Part shown: in pieces, positions 53,286 to 64,000 of the stretch
Numbering within the stretch: the stretch's first letter is position 1
Layout of the letters: the number at the start of each line of letters is the position of its first letter
Source of the DNA: Mesostigma viride
Lineage: Eukaryota > Streptophyta > Mesostigmatophyceae > Mesostigmatales > Mesostigmataceae
DNA length: 64,000 nt
Direction of reading: 5' to 3'
Assembly: GCA_009746045.1 (NCBI GenBank)
Contig: RPFO01000175.1
Coordinates: 5,291,414 to 5,355,413 of the forward strand
Translations under genes and position numbers: made by a program
Notes under the pieces: model-generated
The model's database searches: none
What the model was told of the DNA's origin: nothing
Seen by the model: the letters and a program-made list of their open reading frames with translations, nothing else

Positions 53286-54637
53286 CGGGCGGTGCATGGG
53301 GCTTATGATCAGCAAGAAAACGGAGGTCATGGCCATCGGCTTCCCTGCTGGGATAGCCCCACCCACCCTCCTCTTGCTGGACGGCAGCCCCGTCCCCCCG
53401 GCGACTCGCTTCAAGCTCCTTGGCAGCTGGCTTCCCTCCACGGCCGACGACATCAACACCCGCATTGGCCAGGCCTGGGCGGCCCTCCGCCGCCTCGACA
53501 GGTTCTGGACCTGTCGCTACCTGAGTGAGCGACGCAAGCGCATTCTGTTCAAGGCCCTTGTCCTCAGCATCCTCCTTTATGGCTGCGAGGCGTGGACCCT
53601 GGACCAGGCGCTGAGCCAGCAGCTTGACGGCACCGTCACTCGAATGCTCCGTCATATCCTCGGCGTCCGCTATGTACCAAGAACGCCGCACCAGGGCCGA
53701 GCTCTACTGCGAGCTCCCTCTTGTCACCCATGCATACCATCCGACACCGCCGCCTCCTCTTTGCCGGCCATCTTGCCCGCACAGACCAGGTGAATACCGA
53801 TGTGGGCCCTGCCGGGGGGCTTAAGACGGGCCAACCAGGTAGACACCTCCTCCTATGGCAGGGTCCCCTTGTCCCATCGCAACCCACTGGCAAACTTGCG
53901 CGCGCCGGGCACCGGCGCGGCGCGACCCGGACCTATATGTGACACAACTGCTTGAAGATGCAGGGCTTCTGGGACTATCCGTACTCCGCGCCCGCATGAT
54001 TGACAAGGAGAAATGGGCTGCCATCTGCGATAAGCACCTTCCCGAGGGGTATGCTCCTGTTTTCTCCCCATGCACGGGCCCTGCGGCCCGTTGCTAGCTG
54101 CAGGGTAGAAGTCCGCAGGTGGAGGTTATTGGTCCTGAGGATAGCCGCTACACTACCGCCTCGTCTGCCATTACAGTAGAGGACAGCTCGGATGAGGATT
54201 ACATCCCCATCTAGTGCTTAACGGTTGGGGGATGATGCAGACAATATTTGTTTAAACTTTTGTGTAATTATTTTTCTAATGAGATTAGCATAGTACTCCG
54301 TGGCATGCCTTTGCGCATGACACGCAAGTACTTACTTACTTACTTACTTACTTCGCCATTAATGAGGACCTGCTCGTCGGCATCATTGCATGCCTGATAT
54401 ATCACCAGCACCATTAAGCAGCGGCGTCTGCAGCTCAGAGTAGGGCACTTAGCTCGCACCAACCAGGTAGACACCTCACGTGGCCCCCCCGCGGGACTGC
54501 GCCAAGCTCAGCCTGGCCGGCACCTCCTTACGTACATGGGCCGGGCCCCGTGATGCTAGCTAGTAGACCGGCCGCAAGGCCCGCACCTTCAAAGAATTAC
54601 AGCTATAGTAGAGGACATGGGGGGCCTAGACCTCTCC

Positions 54638-57600
54638 CATGCACTGAGGTTGTGAAATACGTCGGTACTTCAAATACGCCGGCCTCCAAAATACGAGTAT
54701 ATACGTGGACCCCGGCAGAATACGTCGGCAAAATACGCCACTGTGCAATTGGGCCTTTAGAGCATGGTTATGAAAGGGCCTTTTGGGTTTAAGGCTTTAG
54801 GGTATAGTTATGCATGGTCACCACTCATCATGGCAAGGTGCAGTCAAGTCAGAACAATGACAACCATTACCATGCATGAATGAGACAACGATCGAGCTAT
54901 CAAATCTGATCATCCTATATCAAAATGGGTCATGAATGAATAATTAATTGAACGACCACCTAACAGCTCCACTGTTGGCAGGCATTCCATATATATCATT
55001 AATTGACAACACGTATGAAGTAATAAAACATGCATGGTGCAACCATGTTACCAACACGTTGGGCAACAACACGTACTTATTCAGTTCCCTCCTACCAGAT
55101 AAGTGGTACTACTTGGTATATATGGAATAAGTGCAAGGAATAGATCATGCCTATAGCTGCCACCATAATTTACAGTACGTATTCCTTGCACTTATTCCCC
55201 ACCAGCCTGCTGCCAAAATTTACTGCATGTGCACATTCCTTGCACTTATTCCCTACCAACCTGCCACAATATTTTGCCCATTACTGCATGTGCGCCTTCC
55301 TTGCAATTATTGTGCATGCCAAGGTCCAAGGATGTCATGGCATGCAGCCCTACACTTGTGGGGACCATGACAATATGGCATAACACTGCCCCGTACAATC
55401 GTACTGCATGTACTAGTACGGCATAACCCTTTAGCCTTTAGTGATACTGCCAGCCCTCCCACCACTCTAGCGGCTCCGGGCGGCTCGCGTGGGCCCCCTC
55501 CTCCTCATCCCCCCCCCCCCCTCCTCCTCCTCCTCCTCCTCATCCTCATCCTCATCCCTCTCTACCTCGTCCCCGCTGGCCTCGTCCTCCGTGACATAGT
55601 AGCCGTCCCGCATCCTGAGGAATTGCTCAGCATACTCGGCATCCTCCATCTTGTGCACCGCCCTCATGTTGTACGTCACTGGTACATGTAGACCAGGTCC
55701 ACCGCCTTGGGCACCTTCATGCGATTCCTGATCTTGGAGTGGATGAGCTTGTACTGGCTCCAGTTCAGTGCCCTCGCATGCACTGGACGTTGTCGGCGCA
55801 GCACACACAGGCACGGCCGCGTTTCTCAGCTCGACGGCGCCTGCCAAGGCCCCCACTGTCTCCCAGTAAACGAGGGGTGTCGCTGTCTCCAGCAAGTGCC
55901 GGGCCATCTCGGAGCCGAACCCGCCCTCGAGGCCGCGGATGAGGCCCTCCATTGCAGCATAGCAGCTGCAGCCTTCCCGCCGCAGCCATGGATCCTCTCC
56001 AGAGCCTTGGCCATCCCTGCCATGGATGACCTCGGAGTTGTCCTCGATGCCTGGACGGCCCCGCACCTCCTCGGCGCACCTCCTCGGGGCATGCCGTTCG
56101 GCAGCTTGACAGTTCTCACCACGTTCTGCGGGTTGATGGCGAAGCCCAGCCGCTGGAGGTCATTGACCACGTCCTCCCAGCGCGCCCGCCATGCAGATGT
56201 TGTGGACCTCGGCCCTGCGACGCTTGCTGGGGATGATGACCTCGCCCTCCCTGGGGTTGGAATTGTTGAGGGCCGTCTCCGTGTCCAGGAAGGCCCCGTA
56301 GATCCATGGCATGCTGGGCTGCCTGCCGTCCACCTGGCGCAGGACCTTGTGGAACAGCGCAAAGATCTTGAGGACCTGGGCAACCTCCTCCCACAGGCTG
56401 TCATCCAGGATCAGCTCCCGGCCGCACCTCCCTGCCCTCCTGTGCCCATTGCTTGCCATGGTGCGCCTTCTTCCACTCGATCGTCCGAGACCACGATGTT
56501 GGCCAGTGCCTCCTTGATCTCGTGGCACTTCTTGGCACAAAGGTAGGTTTGGGCAAACCTTGTGTCCGGTGGTAGCTTCATCTCGCCCACCTCCTTCTTG
56601 CGCAACATGAACCGTGTGGAATCGTGTGCGCGGAAACGTGCTTGGTGATCCGGCGGCATGCCGCCAACGGCTCCGCTGCCCGGCCCATGGCAGGTCGCCC
56701 ACGTCCTTGAACGCCAGTTTCACGACATGGGCAGCGCACCACGCGGGCGTGATGTGGGGGGAGTTCTCCGACACCTGCTTGCAGGCATTCTGGCACGCCT
56801 GGGCACCGTCCATCACAATCTGGAGGTACTTCTCCTCCCCATGCCTCTGCAAGACATCCTCGCTGAGGCCTTGCAGCCAGTCTCCGCTCTTCTCCTCCCC
56901 TGAGGCGTCCACGGCGCCCTCGAAAATGGCAACGCCATTGGAGACGCTGATGAAGTTCACAAATTATCGGCTTCCCGCAGGCTCGGCTTGTGTACCCATC
57001 GCTGGTGAGGGTCCACATGCGGACATCTTAATTGCTGCTCCCTGAGGCGCCCCACCTTCTCCTGCAGCCTTGCCTTTTGCTTCTGAAGAAGTTTGCCTGC
57101 CAGCAGCCATGCACCGACTGGGAGCAGTGATCAGCCCTTTGTATACTGACTCAGGCCGGAAATCATTGCCTTGAAAGACCGGCTCTGAGCCGCGTGAAAG
57201 GAAATTGCATTCTCAACAAAGAAGCTGGCCACCAGGAGCTGGCACTCCTCTTCGTTTGTGGGGTTCACAAACCTCGTGCCGCGTGATTGTTTGCTGGCGA
57301 GGATCACCTAGCTGCAATGGCCGACCCCGGCGAAGTGAAGGCCCTGGCTACTCTCCGCCAATGATGCTGCCCTGAAGCTCAGGTGCTGCTGCTTCTTCGC
57401 CTTCAGCCCGGCCTTCTTGGCCCACAACTCAGGACTGGAATTCTACTAGCTTCCGTTTCTGCCCAATCTTTGCGTCAGGGCAGGCCTCTATGCCCTGCCC
57501 TGCGATGCCCGCAAAATGTGCGCGCATCCTGGTCGCACTGATCTGCTTGCCATCGCCACTGGTAAAATTGTGGCCGCAAAATGAGCAGCTAAACTTGACC

Positions 57601-58167
57601 TGCGAAACCGTATTCCCCAGAGCATCCTTAACAGTGACAGTCTTTTTTGCTACAATTAATTTATGCTCTGGCCCTTTGTCTGCATGGCATGGCTGCAAAA
57701 ACACGTTTGACAACTAGCACAAAATCCGATGGCACACCGCCATGCAATATTAATCATACAGGCTACGTTCCCAACACAGCTGGCATTTTGTCTGCGGTTC
57801 CGCTTACACAGCTGGCATTTTCATCGTGCTGGCACTCTCTCCGTGTATGGAAATTTCAGTTAGCTTGCCAACTGCCAAGTCATTACCGTAGTGACTGGAC
57901 TCAGGACTGACGAAAAGCCCAGTTCGTAGTAATCGAGCCTAGTTTGCATATAGTAGAAGATATCTTGGGGGAGGTACGCGCCGCGCCACGTTCCGGCTCG
58001 CGTTGTGCTGGCCTCGCGCCAAGCACTGCCCCGGCTCGAACCTCGAAAATTTCTAAGTCCAAATCACGTATTCGGGACCAAATACGCGTAGAATACGTCG
58101 GGGCCAAAAAAACGCGTATTGCCGTATTTATTTTGACAATACGCACGTAATAATTTCACAACCTGGG
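54638..58167 (-). mobile_element. hAT-superfamily DNA transposon, 3.5 kb
   Basis: Inverted ends AGGTTGTGAAAT (54647) and ATTTCACAACCT (ending 58164), with an 8-bp near-duplication ACCTCTCC/GCCTCTCC (54630-54637 and 58168-58175), as expected for hAT. A few extra bases (CATGCACTG) lie between the left duplication and the left end. The first and last about 120 bp are packed with AATACG(T/C)CGG-like motifs, likely transposase binding sites. It encodes a decayed transposase on the minus strand. Confidence 0.88.
55467..57717 (-). pseudogene. hAT transposase, decayed
   Basis: Read 3' to 5' on the + strand. 57713-57429 gives a BED-type zinc finger (CSFCGHNFTSGDGKQ...H), preceded by a good acceptor TTTTTGCAG, so an upstream exon may supply the start. 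About 57270-57150: FFVENAISFHAAQSRSF. About 57015-56980: LTSDGYTS with the first catalytic Asp. 56960-56160: the DUF659/hAT core (IVMDGAQACQNA, CAAHVVKLAFKDVG). About 55840-55690: the dimerisation segment NWSQYKLIHSKIRNRM then VPKAVDLVYMY. A polyacidic tail at 55500-55560 reads on in one frame. At least four frameshifts or stops separate these blocks, so it is inactive. Confidence 0.85.
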
Positions 58168-58494
58168 GCCTCTCCGTGATTTGGAAAAAGATGATGGACA
58201 AGGCCAAGTGGGCCCAGGTCATAGAGGACAACGAACCCCCACCCGTGGGGAAGCGCCCGCGTGTGCAAACATATACGGCCGAAGCACCGGCCATGGCCGG
58301 TGCTTCGGGACCTGTCTGCAGACAGGTCCCGGCCTATAGGGTAGAGAGCTTCATTAGACTAGTTGTTGTAGATAGATGTTGTAGATACATTAGACCGGTA
58401 GGACTGTTTGCACCCATCCATCCATGGATCGGCCATCGGGGTGGTTAATGCTCCGTGACTCCCCAACGGGAGCACGAGTCTAATTAATTGCCTA

Positions 58495-59190
58495 GAGCAA
58501 GCCGGTGTCGTTTACATTCGGACCCCCTACTATAGCTTGCAGGAAGTAGCTTAGAATGTATTAAAAGCCATATGCCCCTTCTCCGGGACTATGTGCTACA
58601 TAAACTCGCATCGGGATCAGAATATACTCTCAACGGAGTTATGTTCCTAATTAATTAATTAATCCATCCAGATATACTGGAGCTCGTGTTTTATGGGTCG
58701 TACGCCTCCCTTCTTAATTAAATTTGGAACATAACTCCCTCCTCGACCTGTGCCAGCGCCTACACGCCCATCATATTGGTGCTCACCACTAGACACTCCC
58801 GGCCAGTTAGGCTCAAAACACACGCCCTGCATGATCAAGCATATGCTGTTTCCGGCCCCACCGTCTAGGTCATCTAGTCGCTCTACACGTAAGCCAGCCA
58901 TAATTTCAATGCACAATTAAGGATACACATTTCCATCACCATTCATCTTCATCATCCCAGGAACGACTCGAACACGCGGACAGGCTCGAGCTACCATGGT
59001 CCGGATTCTCCCGATTTCTGGCCTGCGCTGGTACTGTCTCCTTGATATTGCCTCCGCGGCGGAGTTGACGGCTGGTATTGCCGCAACGGAGTTGATGGTA
59101 TCGGACCTGATCGACCACCTCAGTGCCTGCATGGCTATAGTCCCGACCGCGCCTTCAGCTCGCCGCCCTCTTTTCCATCCTTAAGCGCTC
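58495..59190. repeat. Mixed repeat scraps including a copy of the dispersed ~180-bp repeat
   Basis: 58505-58670 resembles the CTGCAGG.../ATATGCCCCTTCTC... segment seen near 37660 and 40060 in the other orientation, ending in a hairpin (ACTCTCAACGGAGTTATGTT) and TTAA tail. 58860-59048 is the dispersed repeat also found at 22912 and 60318. No coding region. Confidence 0.65.
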
Positions 59191-60215
59191 TGCATGCCGA
59201 CGACCTCTGGGTCGATCCCACCCCGGCTTGACCGAATCCACCTTCCTCCTCCACCTTTAAAAAGCCATCTCATAGCACGTGACTCCCCTCGATCGCTGCA
59301 GATGTGGCAACTGTCTGTGGGCCGCACGCTGGCTGCTGAGCTCCACGCCATCTCCATGCACCGCCACCTCGATCCACCCTCCTCGCCTCCATCCCCCCCC
59401 CCACACACCGCCTCCACCGACTCCATCACCGCCCAGCTCCGCGACATCGACAAGCGCCTCCAGAACAACGCCCGTCGCCATTGCCGGTGCTTGCAAAACA
59501 CCGCAGCTAGGCCTCACAGCCCAGGCGGCCGGTGAAGGACATTGCCGCATGCAAAGCCAGCCCCTGCTGGCCTGGCTGGCATGCTCCTCCCACCCAGACC
59601 TGGGCGGACATGCTTGAGCATGCTTGAGCATGCAACACACCACCTCCACCACCTCCGCCGTCGCAGCACAGCTCCAGAAGCAGACGCTCGACCTCCGCGA
59701 GGAGGCCGAGCTCGCCAAGCGCAGCCTTAGCGTCATGCATCGTCTTGAAAGAACTTCGACATGTTGGAAGGTGAGAATTCCGAGAAGCTTGCCCAGGCGT
59801 TTGAGAGCAAAATCCTTGGTCGCATGGGCCTCCTTGCATGGTGAGATCAAGCTGGTCGCCCACCGCCGGCCTTCCCCGCGCGCGGGGTAAGGCAGGGGCG
59901 CCCCCGCTTCTTCTCATCTTTGAGAACCCGGCGGACAAGATATCGTTTAACTCAGACGCCGCAAGCTCCTCGAGAAGACTCACTTCACCTTGGACAACGA
60001 CTTGACCCTGGCGCAGCAACAACGGCGACGGGAGCTATGGCCGATCTACCTCCAGCTCCGGCAGACTGCGGCGGGGAAGCTGGTGTATATATACTGGAAG
60101 GTGGCGACCATAGATCTACGTCGGCCACAAGCCTTGGCAAGTGACCCTCGTGGCCCCAACACCTCCAGACGCCCCAGCTTAGGGGACTATTATAGTGTAG
60201 AATAGTCAGGCCTAG
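59190..60215 (+). pseudogene. LINE ORF1 copy, frameshifted
   Basis: ORF1-type features in several frames: DSITAQLRDIDKRLQNNARR at about 59422-59490 (coiled-coil-like), STTSAVAAQLQKQTLDLREEAELAKRS at 59640-59730, FESKILGRMG at about 59800, RLPRARG-like segment at about 59865, then NDLTLAQQQRRRELWPIYLQ at 59993-60055. Same family as 40466-41104 but longer at the N-terminal side. Dead because of frameshifts. Confidence 0.78.
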
Positions 60216-60317
60216 CCACTGTGGCCTTGTACATGTATGTATACGCCTACTACAGGCCCTATACTGGTCAGCTGATGCCTTATTTAGTCATGTACATGAT
60301 CAAGCAAGTTGTTTCCG

Positions 60318-60535
60318 GCCCCACCGTCTAGGTCATCTAGTTGCTCTACACCGGTAAGCCAGCCATAATTTCAATGCACAAGGCTACACATTCAGTCCAT
60401 CACCATTCATATATTCATCATATCCTGAACGACTCGAACACGCGGACAAGATAACGGCAGGCTCGAGCTACCATGCATGGTCAGGATTTTCCCGATTTCT
60501 GGTGGGCTAGCTGCGCTGGTTGTCTCCTCGATGTA
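60318..60535 (+). repeat. Dispersed ~180-bp repeat, fourth copy
   Basis: Same block as 22912 and 58860 (GTCTAGGTCATCTAGTTGCT...GAACGACTCGAACACGCGGA...). It carries small inserts relative to the others: CCGG at about 60350, CATG at about 60475, GGGCTAGC at about 60505. A (TTAA)n run follows at 60537-60566. Confidence 0.88.
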
Positions 60536-60739
60536 CATTAATTAATTAATTAATTAATTAATTAATTCCTTGATCCTGCTTGGTTGTCCCTCGATGTGCA
60601 TGTGTGTCCATGATGTGCCACACACCAGATGACGGATGTCTAGCTTTATTAATAATTAGTTATGCTGTGCCCATGCAGAGAGTCACTCTCTGCTGAGAAG
60701 CCATGCCCTAGCCTTCAGTATAGCCATGACAGTGTACAA

Positions 60740-61080
60740 TTATGCGCCGTATTATACGGTATTATACGGTATAATACTTCATGCGCTGGATTCAGCGCAT
60801 AATTTTTTATACTTATGCGTTTGAGCGTATTACGACGCATAATGACGCATAATCACGTATAATGCCGTATTTTCCGCGGTTTTTTTACGTTTTGCGCGGC
60901 TAGGATGCCAGAGCGACAGGGCAACGATTTGAAGCCACAGATTTCGTATCTCTACTAAGTACTGACCCGTCTGAACTTTCACAATTCGACGCGATCTTAT
61001 TTTGAAATTTCAGTCGGGTACGTACTGCCCACTTCACGGCCCCTTTTTTGGGCGGGAATCTGAAGAAATGCAAGGCTTAA
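60740..61080. other. AT-rich palindromic stretch, no gene
   Basis: 60745-60870 has repeated CCGTATTATACGG, TGCGCTGGATTCAGCGCATA and GACGCATAATGACGCATAA motifs that fold on themselves. They resemble the ACG/CGT-rich subterminal motifs of the hAT element, so this may be the end of another DNA element. 60900-61080 has nothing I can name. Confidence 0.4.
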
Positions 61081-61391
61081 CCCCTAAACCGTCCTCGTGC
61101 CGATTTTCGACTGCGAGTTTTTCTCATGCCTCACATTCGGCATGAGTTTTTGCGCCCTGTAGGGATTTGGCGGGAGGGTTTTGGCGGGAACCAACTAGAC
61201 CACCGAAAAGATCTAGATTCACTCTATCCGTAGGACACTTGTCTGACCGTATTTGACCACCGTATCAGGGTGGAAACCCTGGTCAAAGTCAACAGGGTAC
61301 CCTGGTGCATGCAGGTTTGGGCGGTAAAAAAAATTGACAAAAACGTACGAAAACGAAGGATGCGAAAAAAGGGGGGAGCGCGGACGTAGAC

Positions 61392-62662
61392 ATGGCGGAC
61401 GAAATGCAGGCAGATATACGGACTTTCAAGGTAAAGAAGGGCATTTTCATGGCAGTGCCTGTGGAAAAATTCGGACGAGACTGGGCGATAGAGCAGTATG
61501 GGGAAAAACACAGCGAGGTACGTTTGCCGGGCAAGGTAGTGACAGTGAACAGGTCCGGAGATGGTGCACGGTGCTATTTCCCGGACGACAAGCTCACGTA
61601 CCCATTTGACACCCGTGAGCAGATTTTCATATATTCGTGCAGCTCAGATGAGTACGAAGCTCTAGTGAAAGAATGCGCAGCCAGGAAGGTCCCAACGGCA
61701 GGTAGCAGTGACGATGATAGCGAGCAGGGCCAGGATAGCGATTCTGACGCCGGCGAGGACGACGACGACAAATCCGAGGATATCGAGCTGCCCACACCGG
61801 TCAAGCGACGCGAGCCGGGGAAGCGCGCTGTCGGCAACCCGAAGAAGAACCCAGCCATCAGCCACGCCCCGAAAAGGCGCCGTCAGACCAAGGCGGCGGC
61901 CAGCGAGAGCGTTGTCTCGGACGCTTCCGATGACGACTTTGTTTACCAGAAGGGTGCGGAGGGTCCGGTGCCGAGCGGCGAGGCTGAGCTCGATGATTCG
62001 TTTTTCCTAACGACACTCCTGCCACTGAGGAGCCAGCCGAGACTGTCTGGAAATCTGGTTTCGGCAAGCCAGGTGTGTTTCCTTTTCCCGATACTCCGGT
62101 GCTGTCGCCGATGACGGGTACCGCCTGCTATCAAAACCTTTCCCCTGCCCAACTCAAGTTTGGGCCCCTCGGGCTGTTCTCCCTTTTCTGGTCCCAACGT
62201 GATGTCGTGGCCAAGATTGTCAAGGAGACCAACGACTATGCTGAGCTCAATTAAGGGGGCGGGCAAGCCAGGTGAGCGTGAGTGGCACCCCCGTCACAAT
62301 GCATGAGATGGGCAAATTTCTGGGTGGAGCAGGTGCTGTGCCAACTGTGCTGCGCGCAAGGCAGGAAGCACAAGACCTCGGTCATGTGCGAGCACTGTGA
62401 CATGGCGTTCTGCAGCAACAGCGAGCGGAACTGCTTCGGCCTCTTCCACTCCGGGCAGGTGGAGGGGCTGGACTTCAACGTGACGAAGCAGCGGGTATGG
62501 CAGCGCCTCTCCCAGCGTGGCGAATGCGCCAAGAATTTCAAGGGCGCCACTACCACGAGGGGGGCAGCAGCCACCACCCGGAAGCTCAAGGGGGTGGCGC
62601 GGCGCCGCCATCTCAGGGCGGAGCATGTCCGCCTGGGATATAGTCCTACGGAGGCTGACTAA
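61392..62662 (+). pseudogene. piggyBac transposase relic lacking the catalytic core
   Basis: ATG 61392 starts MADEMQADIRTFKVKKGIFM. An N-terminal domain of about 95 residues is followed by an acidic/basic linker (DSDSDAGEDDDDKSED, KRREPGKR). A T-run at about 61999-62004 shifts the frame by one base. The continuation reads PVLSPMTGTACYQNL and VAKIVKETNDYAE, the usual entry to the piggyBac DDE domain (DDE_Tnp_1_7). After EWHP..MHEMGKFLG at about 62320 the sequence jumps straight to the C-terminal Cys-rich zinc finger (CQLCCAQGRKHKTSVMCEHC, then CSNSERNCFGLFH), stop 62660-62662. The roughly 350 residues with the catalytic aspartates are missing, so it cannot transpose DNA by itself. Confidence 0.85.
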
Positions 62663-63079
62663 GAATGCTAGCATTTGTTGCCTACGTGGCATGGCGTTTG
62701 GCCTTTCCTGCCCGCGCTCATGCGCGCCGTGTATCACCATGGGCCGGCATGGTTTGAAGTGTGTGTTATTGTTTCATGGACCCACCTGTGCATGTGTTAT
62801 TTGGTTTCATGTTGTTAGCCTGCATGGGTTATTGTTTCATGGTCATGTCTTATTAGCTTTCATGTTTATGCATAACTTGTGCAGTTTGAAAATCTGCTCC
62901 GTGATGGTCACAGTGCCACCTATTTCTAGTTGGCAATTTTCAGTGTTACTGCATGCATGGTCCCTTGGTCACTAATTTATCTAGGAGTGCTGGGATGTTT
63001 TGACTTTGTGTGCAAGGTCCATCATGCATGTAAAAATAAGTACCACTGTATCAGCGGGTCTGCAAGCATTTACGCTTAT

Positions 63080-63640
63080 TGTGGCATATATTTGTGCCAC
63101 ATAGGCTGGAATAAACATAATCATGCATGTTTCATGCTTACCTATCATTTCCATGTTCAAAACTGCACTAGGATGTTTATTCTAGCCCCCCCAAAACTGG
63201 TCACTCAGAATAGTCACCAGCTATTTTTAGCATTATCTTGTGGGTCCCTGGGTGAAACAAGACATGTAAGTGTTTGGATGTAGTGCTTGGGTACAGTTGC
63301 AGTCCCCCCTGAAATACTAGGGTGAAATCCAAGGTACGTATACGTGCTCCATCATGCATGATAAGGTTGTGAACCCCGTACTCGCGGCCCGCGCGTAGTC
63401 GTCTCCAATCATATCCGGCAGGGACCTGTAGTGGTTATATGGCAGGTATTGGTGGCACACAGGTTGGAATAAGTGTTAGCATGCATGTTTGCCCATACTC
63501 CATGCTTGCCTATCGTTTCCATGTTCAAAACTGCACTAGGATGCCTATTTTAGCCCCCCCAAAACTCGCGACTCGAAATAGTCACCAGTTATTTTAGCAC
63601 CAGCTGATGGGTCCCTGGGGGAGTTACAATTTTTAGTGTT
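63080..63640. repeat. Diverged direct duplication inside the piggyBac element
   Basis: Sequence at about 63080-63260 (GGCATATATTTGTGCCACAT...CATGTTCAAAACTGCACTAG...GGGTCCCTGGGTG) is repeated at about 63440-63625 with substitutions. Both share TAGCCCCCCCAAAACT followed by GACTC/CACTC and ATAGTCACCAG. No coding potential. Confidence 0.85.
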
Positions 63641-64000
63641 TGTATCCCATCCTAACTAAAAAATCTATCTACAAAACCAACCCCAGGGTCAACTCATTGA
63701 GGAAAGGGGTCTATCATCCATTATAAGGGTGTCACCGCGCACACTCACCGTACCCCCCTGAGGGGGGGCTATTTATAGAGCAGGGGGGCTAGCACTGGGA
63801 CCACCCACTATACCCCCAGGTGGGCCCTAATATGGTTATGCTTGGTTCCTAGTATGGTCTAGAAAAAATAATTAGGCTGAATGGGGGCACCTGTGGCATA
63901 CTGTGCAACTCGTGACTCATTTTAGTCACGAGTCAAAGACGGTTGAGGGGTTAAGAACTGCGTGCATGCTTTGTTGGCAAAGGCAGAATTGTCACCCGGC

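Larger units (their letters stand above)
51596..54352 (+). mobile_element. LINE beta copy with intact RT core, split by the foldback element
   Basis: 5'-truncated at 51596, just before the RT. Open RT from about 51600 to 52359 with the expected blocks: YRGVCLQS, FVDYTKAFDTV (metal-binding Asp), GVWQGCVLSPYLF and YADDTTLVE (catalytic Asp pair). Insertion of the 52360-53285 palindrome follows LSLEARA. ORF2 resumes at 53286 (GLMISKKTEVMAIGFPAGIA...) and runs to about 53793 before a frameshift; the C-terminal GHLART part and the 3' UTR follow, with an (ACTT)n tail at 54328-54352. The endonuclease and ORF1 are absent. Confidence 0.9.
54354..58490 (+). mobile_element. LINE gamma 3' fragment, split by the hAT element
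   Basis: 54380-54637 matches the gamma ORF2 C-terminus at 16660-16885 (ITSTIKQRRLQL, GHLARTNQVDT in the copy). After the hAT insertion it continues at 58168 (LSVIWKKMMDKAKWAQVIED...) to the 3' UTR, hairpin and AATT tail at about 58450-58490. Small inserted bits (TAGCTAGTAG, GTACAT) distinguish it from the 16592 copy. Confidence 0.85.
61081..63950 (+). mobile_element. 2.87-kb TTAA-flanked piggyBac element, internally deleted
   Basis: It begins CCCCTAAACCGTC at 61081 and ends GACGGTTGAGGGG at 63950, a 13-bp terminal inverted repeat with one mismatch, with TTAA on both sides (61077-61080 and 63951-63954). The right end has a subterminal palindrome CTCGTGACTCATTTTAGTCACGAG. It contains the transposase remnant at 61392-62662 and about 1.3 kb of non-coding DNA with a roughly 370-bp-spaced duplication. 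Confidence 0.88.

Noticed and set aside
55707-56546. 279-codon plus-strand frame in the hAT element
   Set aside because: It is antisense to the recognisable transposase core and dimerisation segment on the minus strand.

Overview
The window is nuclear DNA of a photosynthetic eukaryote, most likely an alga. Two host genes on the + strand are split into many short GC-rich exons by long, repeat-filled GT-AG introns. One of them encodes a plastid-type elongation factor 4 (LepA) of cyanobacterial ancestry. The rest is a dense, nested transposon graveyard with polymerase-II style splicing and no operons. I cannot name the lineage from the sequence.

Layout. 1-14434: the 3' two thirds of the plastid EF4/LepA gene (16 exons in the window, ending VLKL..stop at 14434), with large tandem repeats in its introns. 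14435-24431: intergenic transposon cluster, containing LINE ORF1/ORF2 relics, a SINE-like element, two TTAA-flanked DNA elements sitting side by side in the tail of one LINE, and a 3.1-kb element with 27-bp terminal inverted repeats. 24432-34817: a complete 12-exon gene for an RS-domain/three-RRM splicing factor of the RBM39 (CAPER/CC1) family, predicted 700 aa; intron 8 carries a 661-bp TIR element. 34818-37540: downstream sequence with one weak exon-like segment. 37541-60540: interleaved fragments of at least three LINE families (called alpha, beta, gamma here, distinguished by ORF2 C-termini and 3' tails) plus a scrap of a fourth (delta). These are interrupted by a 1.05-kb TIR element, a complete gag-only LTR retrotransposon (TR-GAG type, identical-length 790-bp LTRs and 5-bp target duplication), a short SINE-like insertion, a 926-bp nested palindrome (foldback) holding a tRNA-like 3' half, and a 3.5-kb hAT element with a decayed transposase. 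61081-63950: a TTAA-flanked piggyBac-type element whose transposase has lost its catalytic core.

The most unusual signal is in the host genes. Many introns contain degraded extra copies of the edge of the neighbouring exon together with its splice site: donor echoes after the exon, acceptor echoes (with polypyrimidine tract) before it. In EF4 intron 4 this grew into about 21 copies of a 77-bp minisatellite, each repeating the exon-end/donor sequence. In RBM39 intron 5 there are six successive acceptor echoes before the true acceptor. The pattern occurs in both unrelated genes and suggests that introns here lengthen by local duplication seeded at splice junctions, leaving arrays of decoy splice sites.
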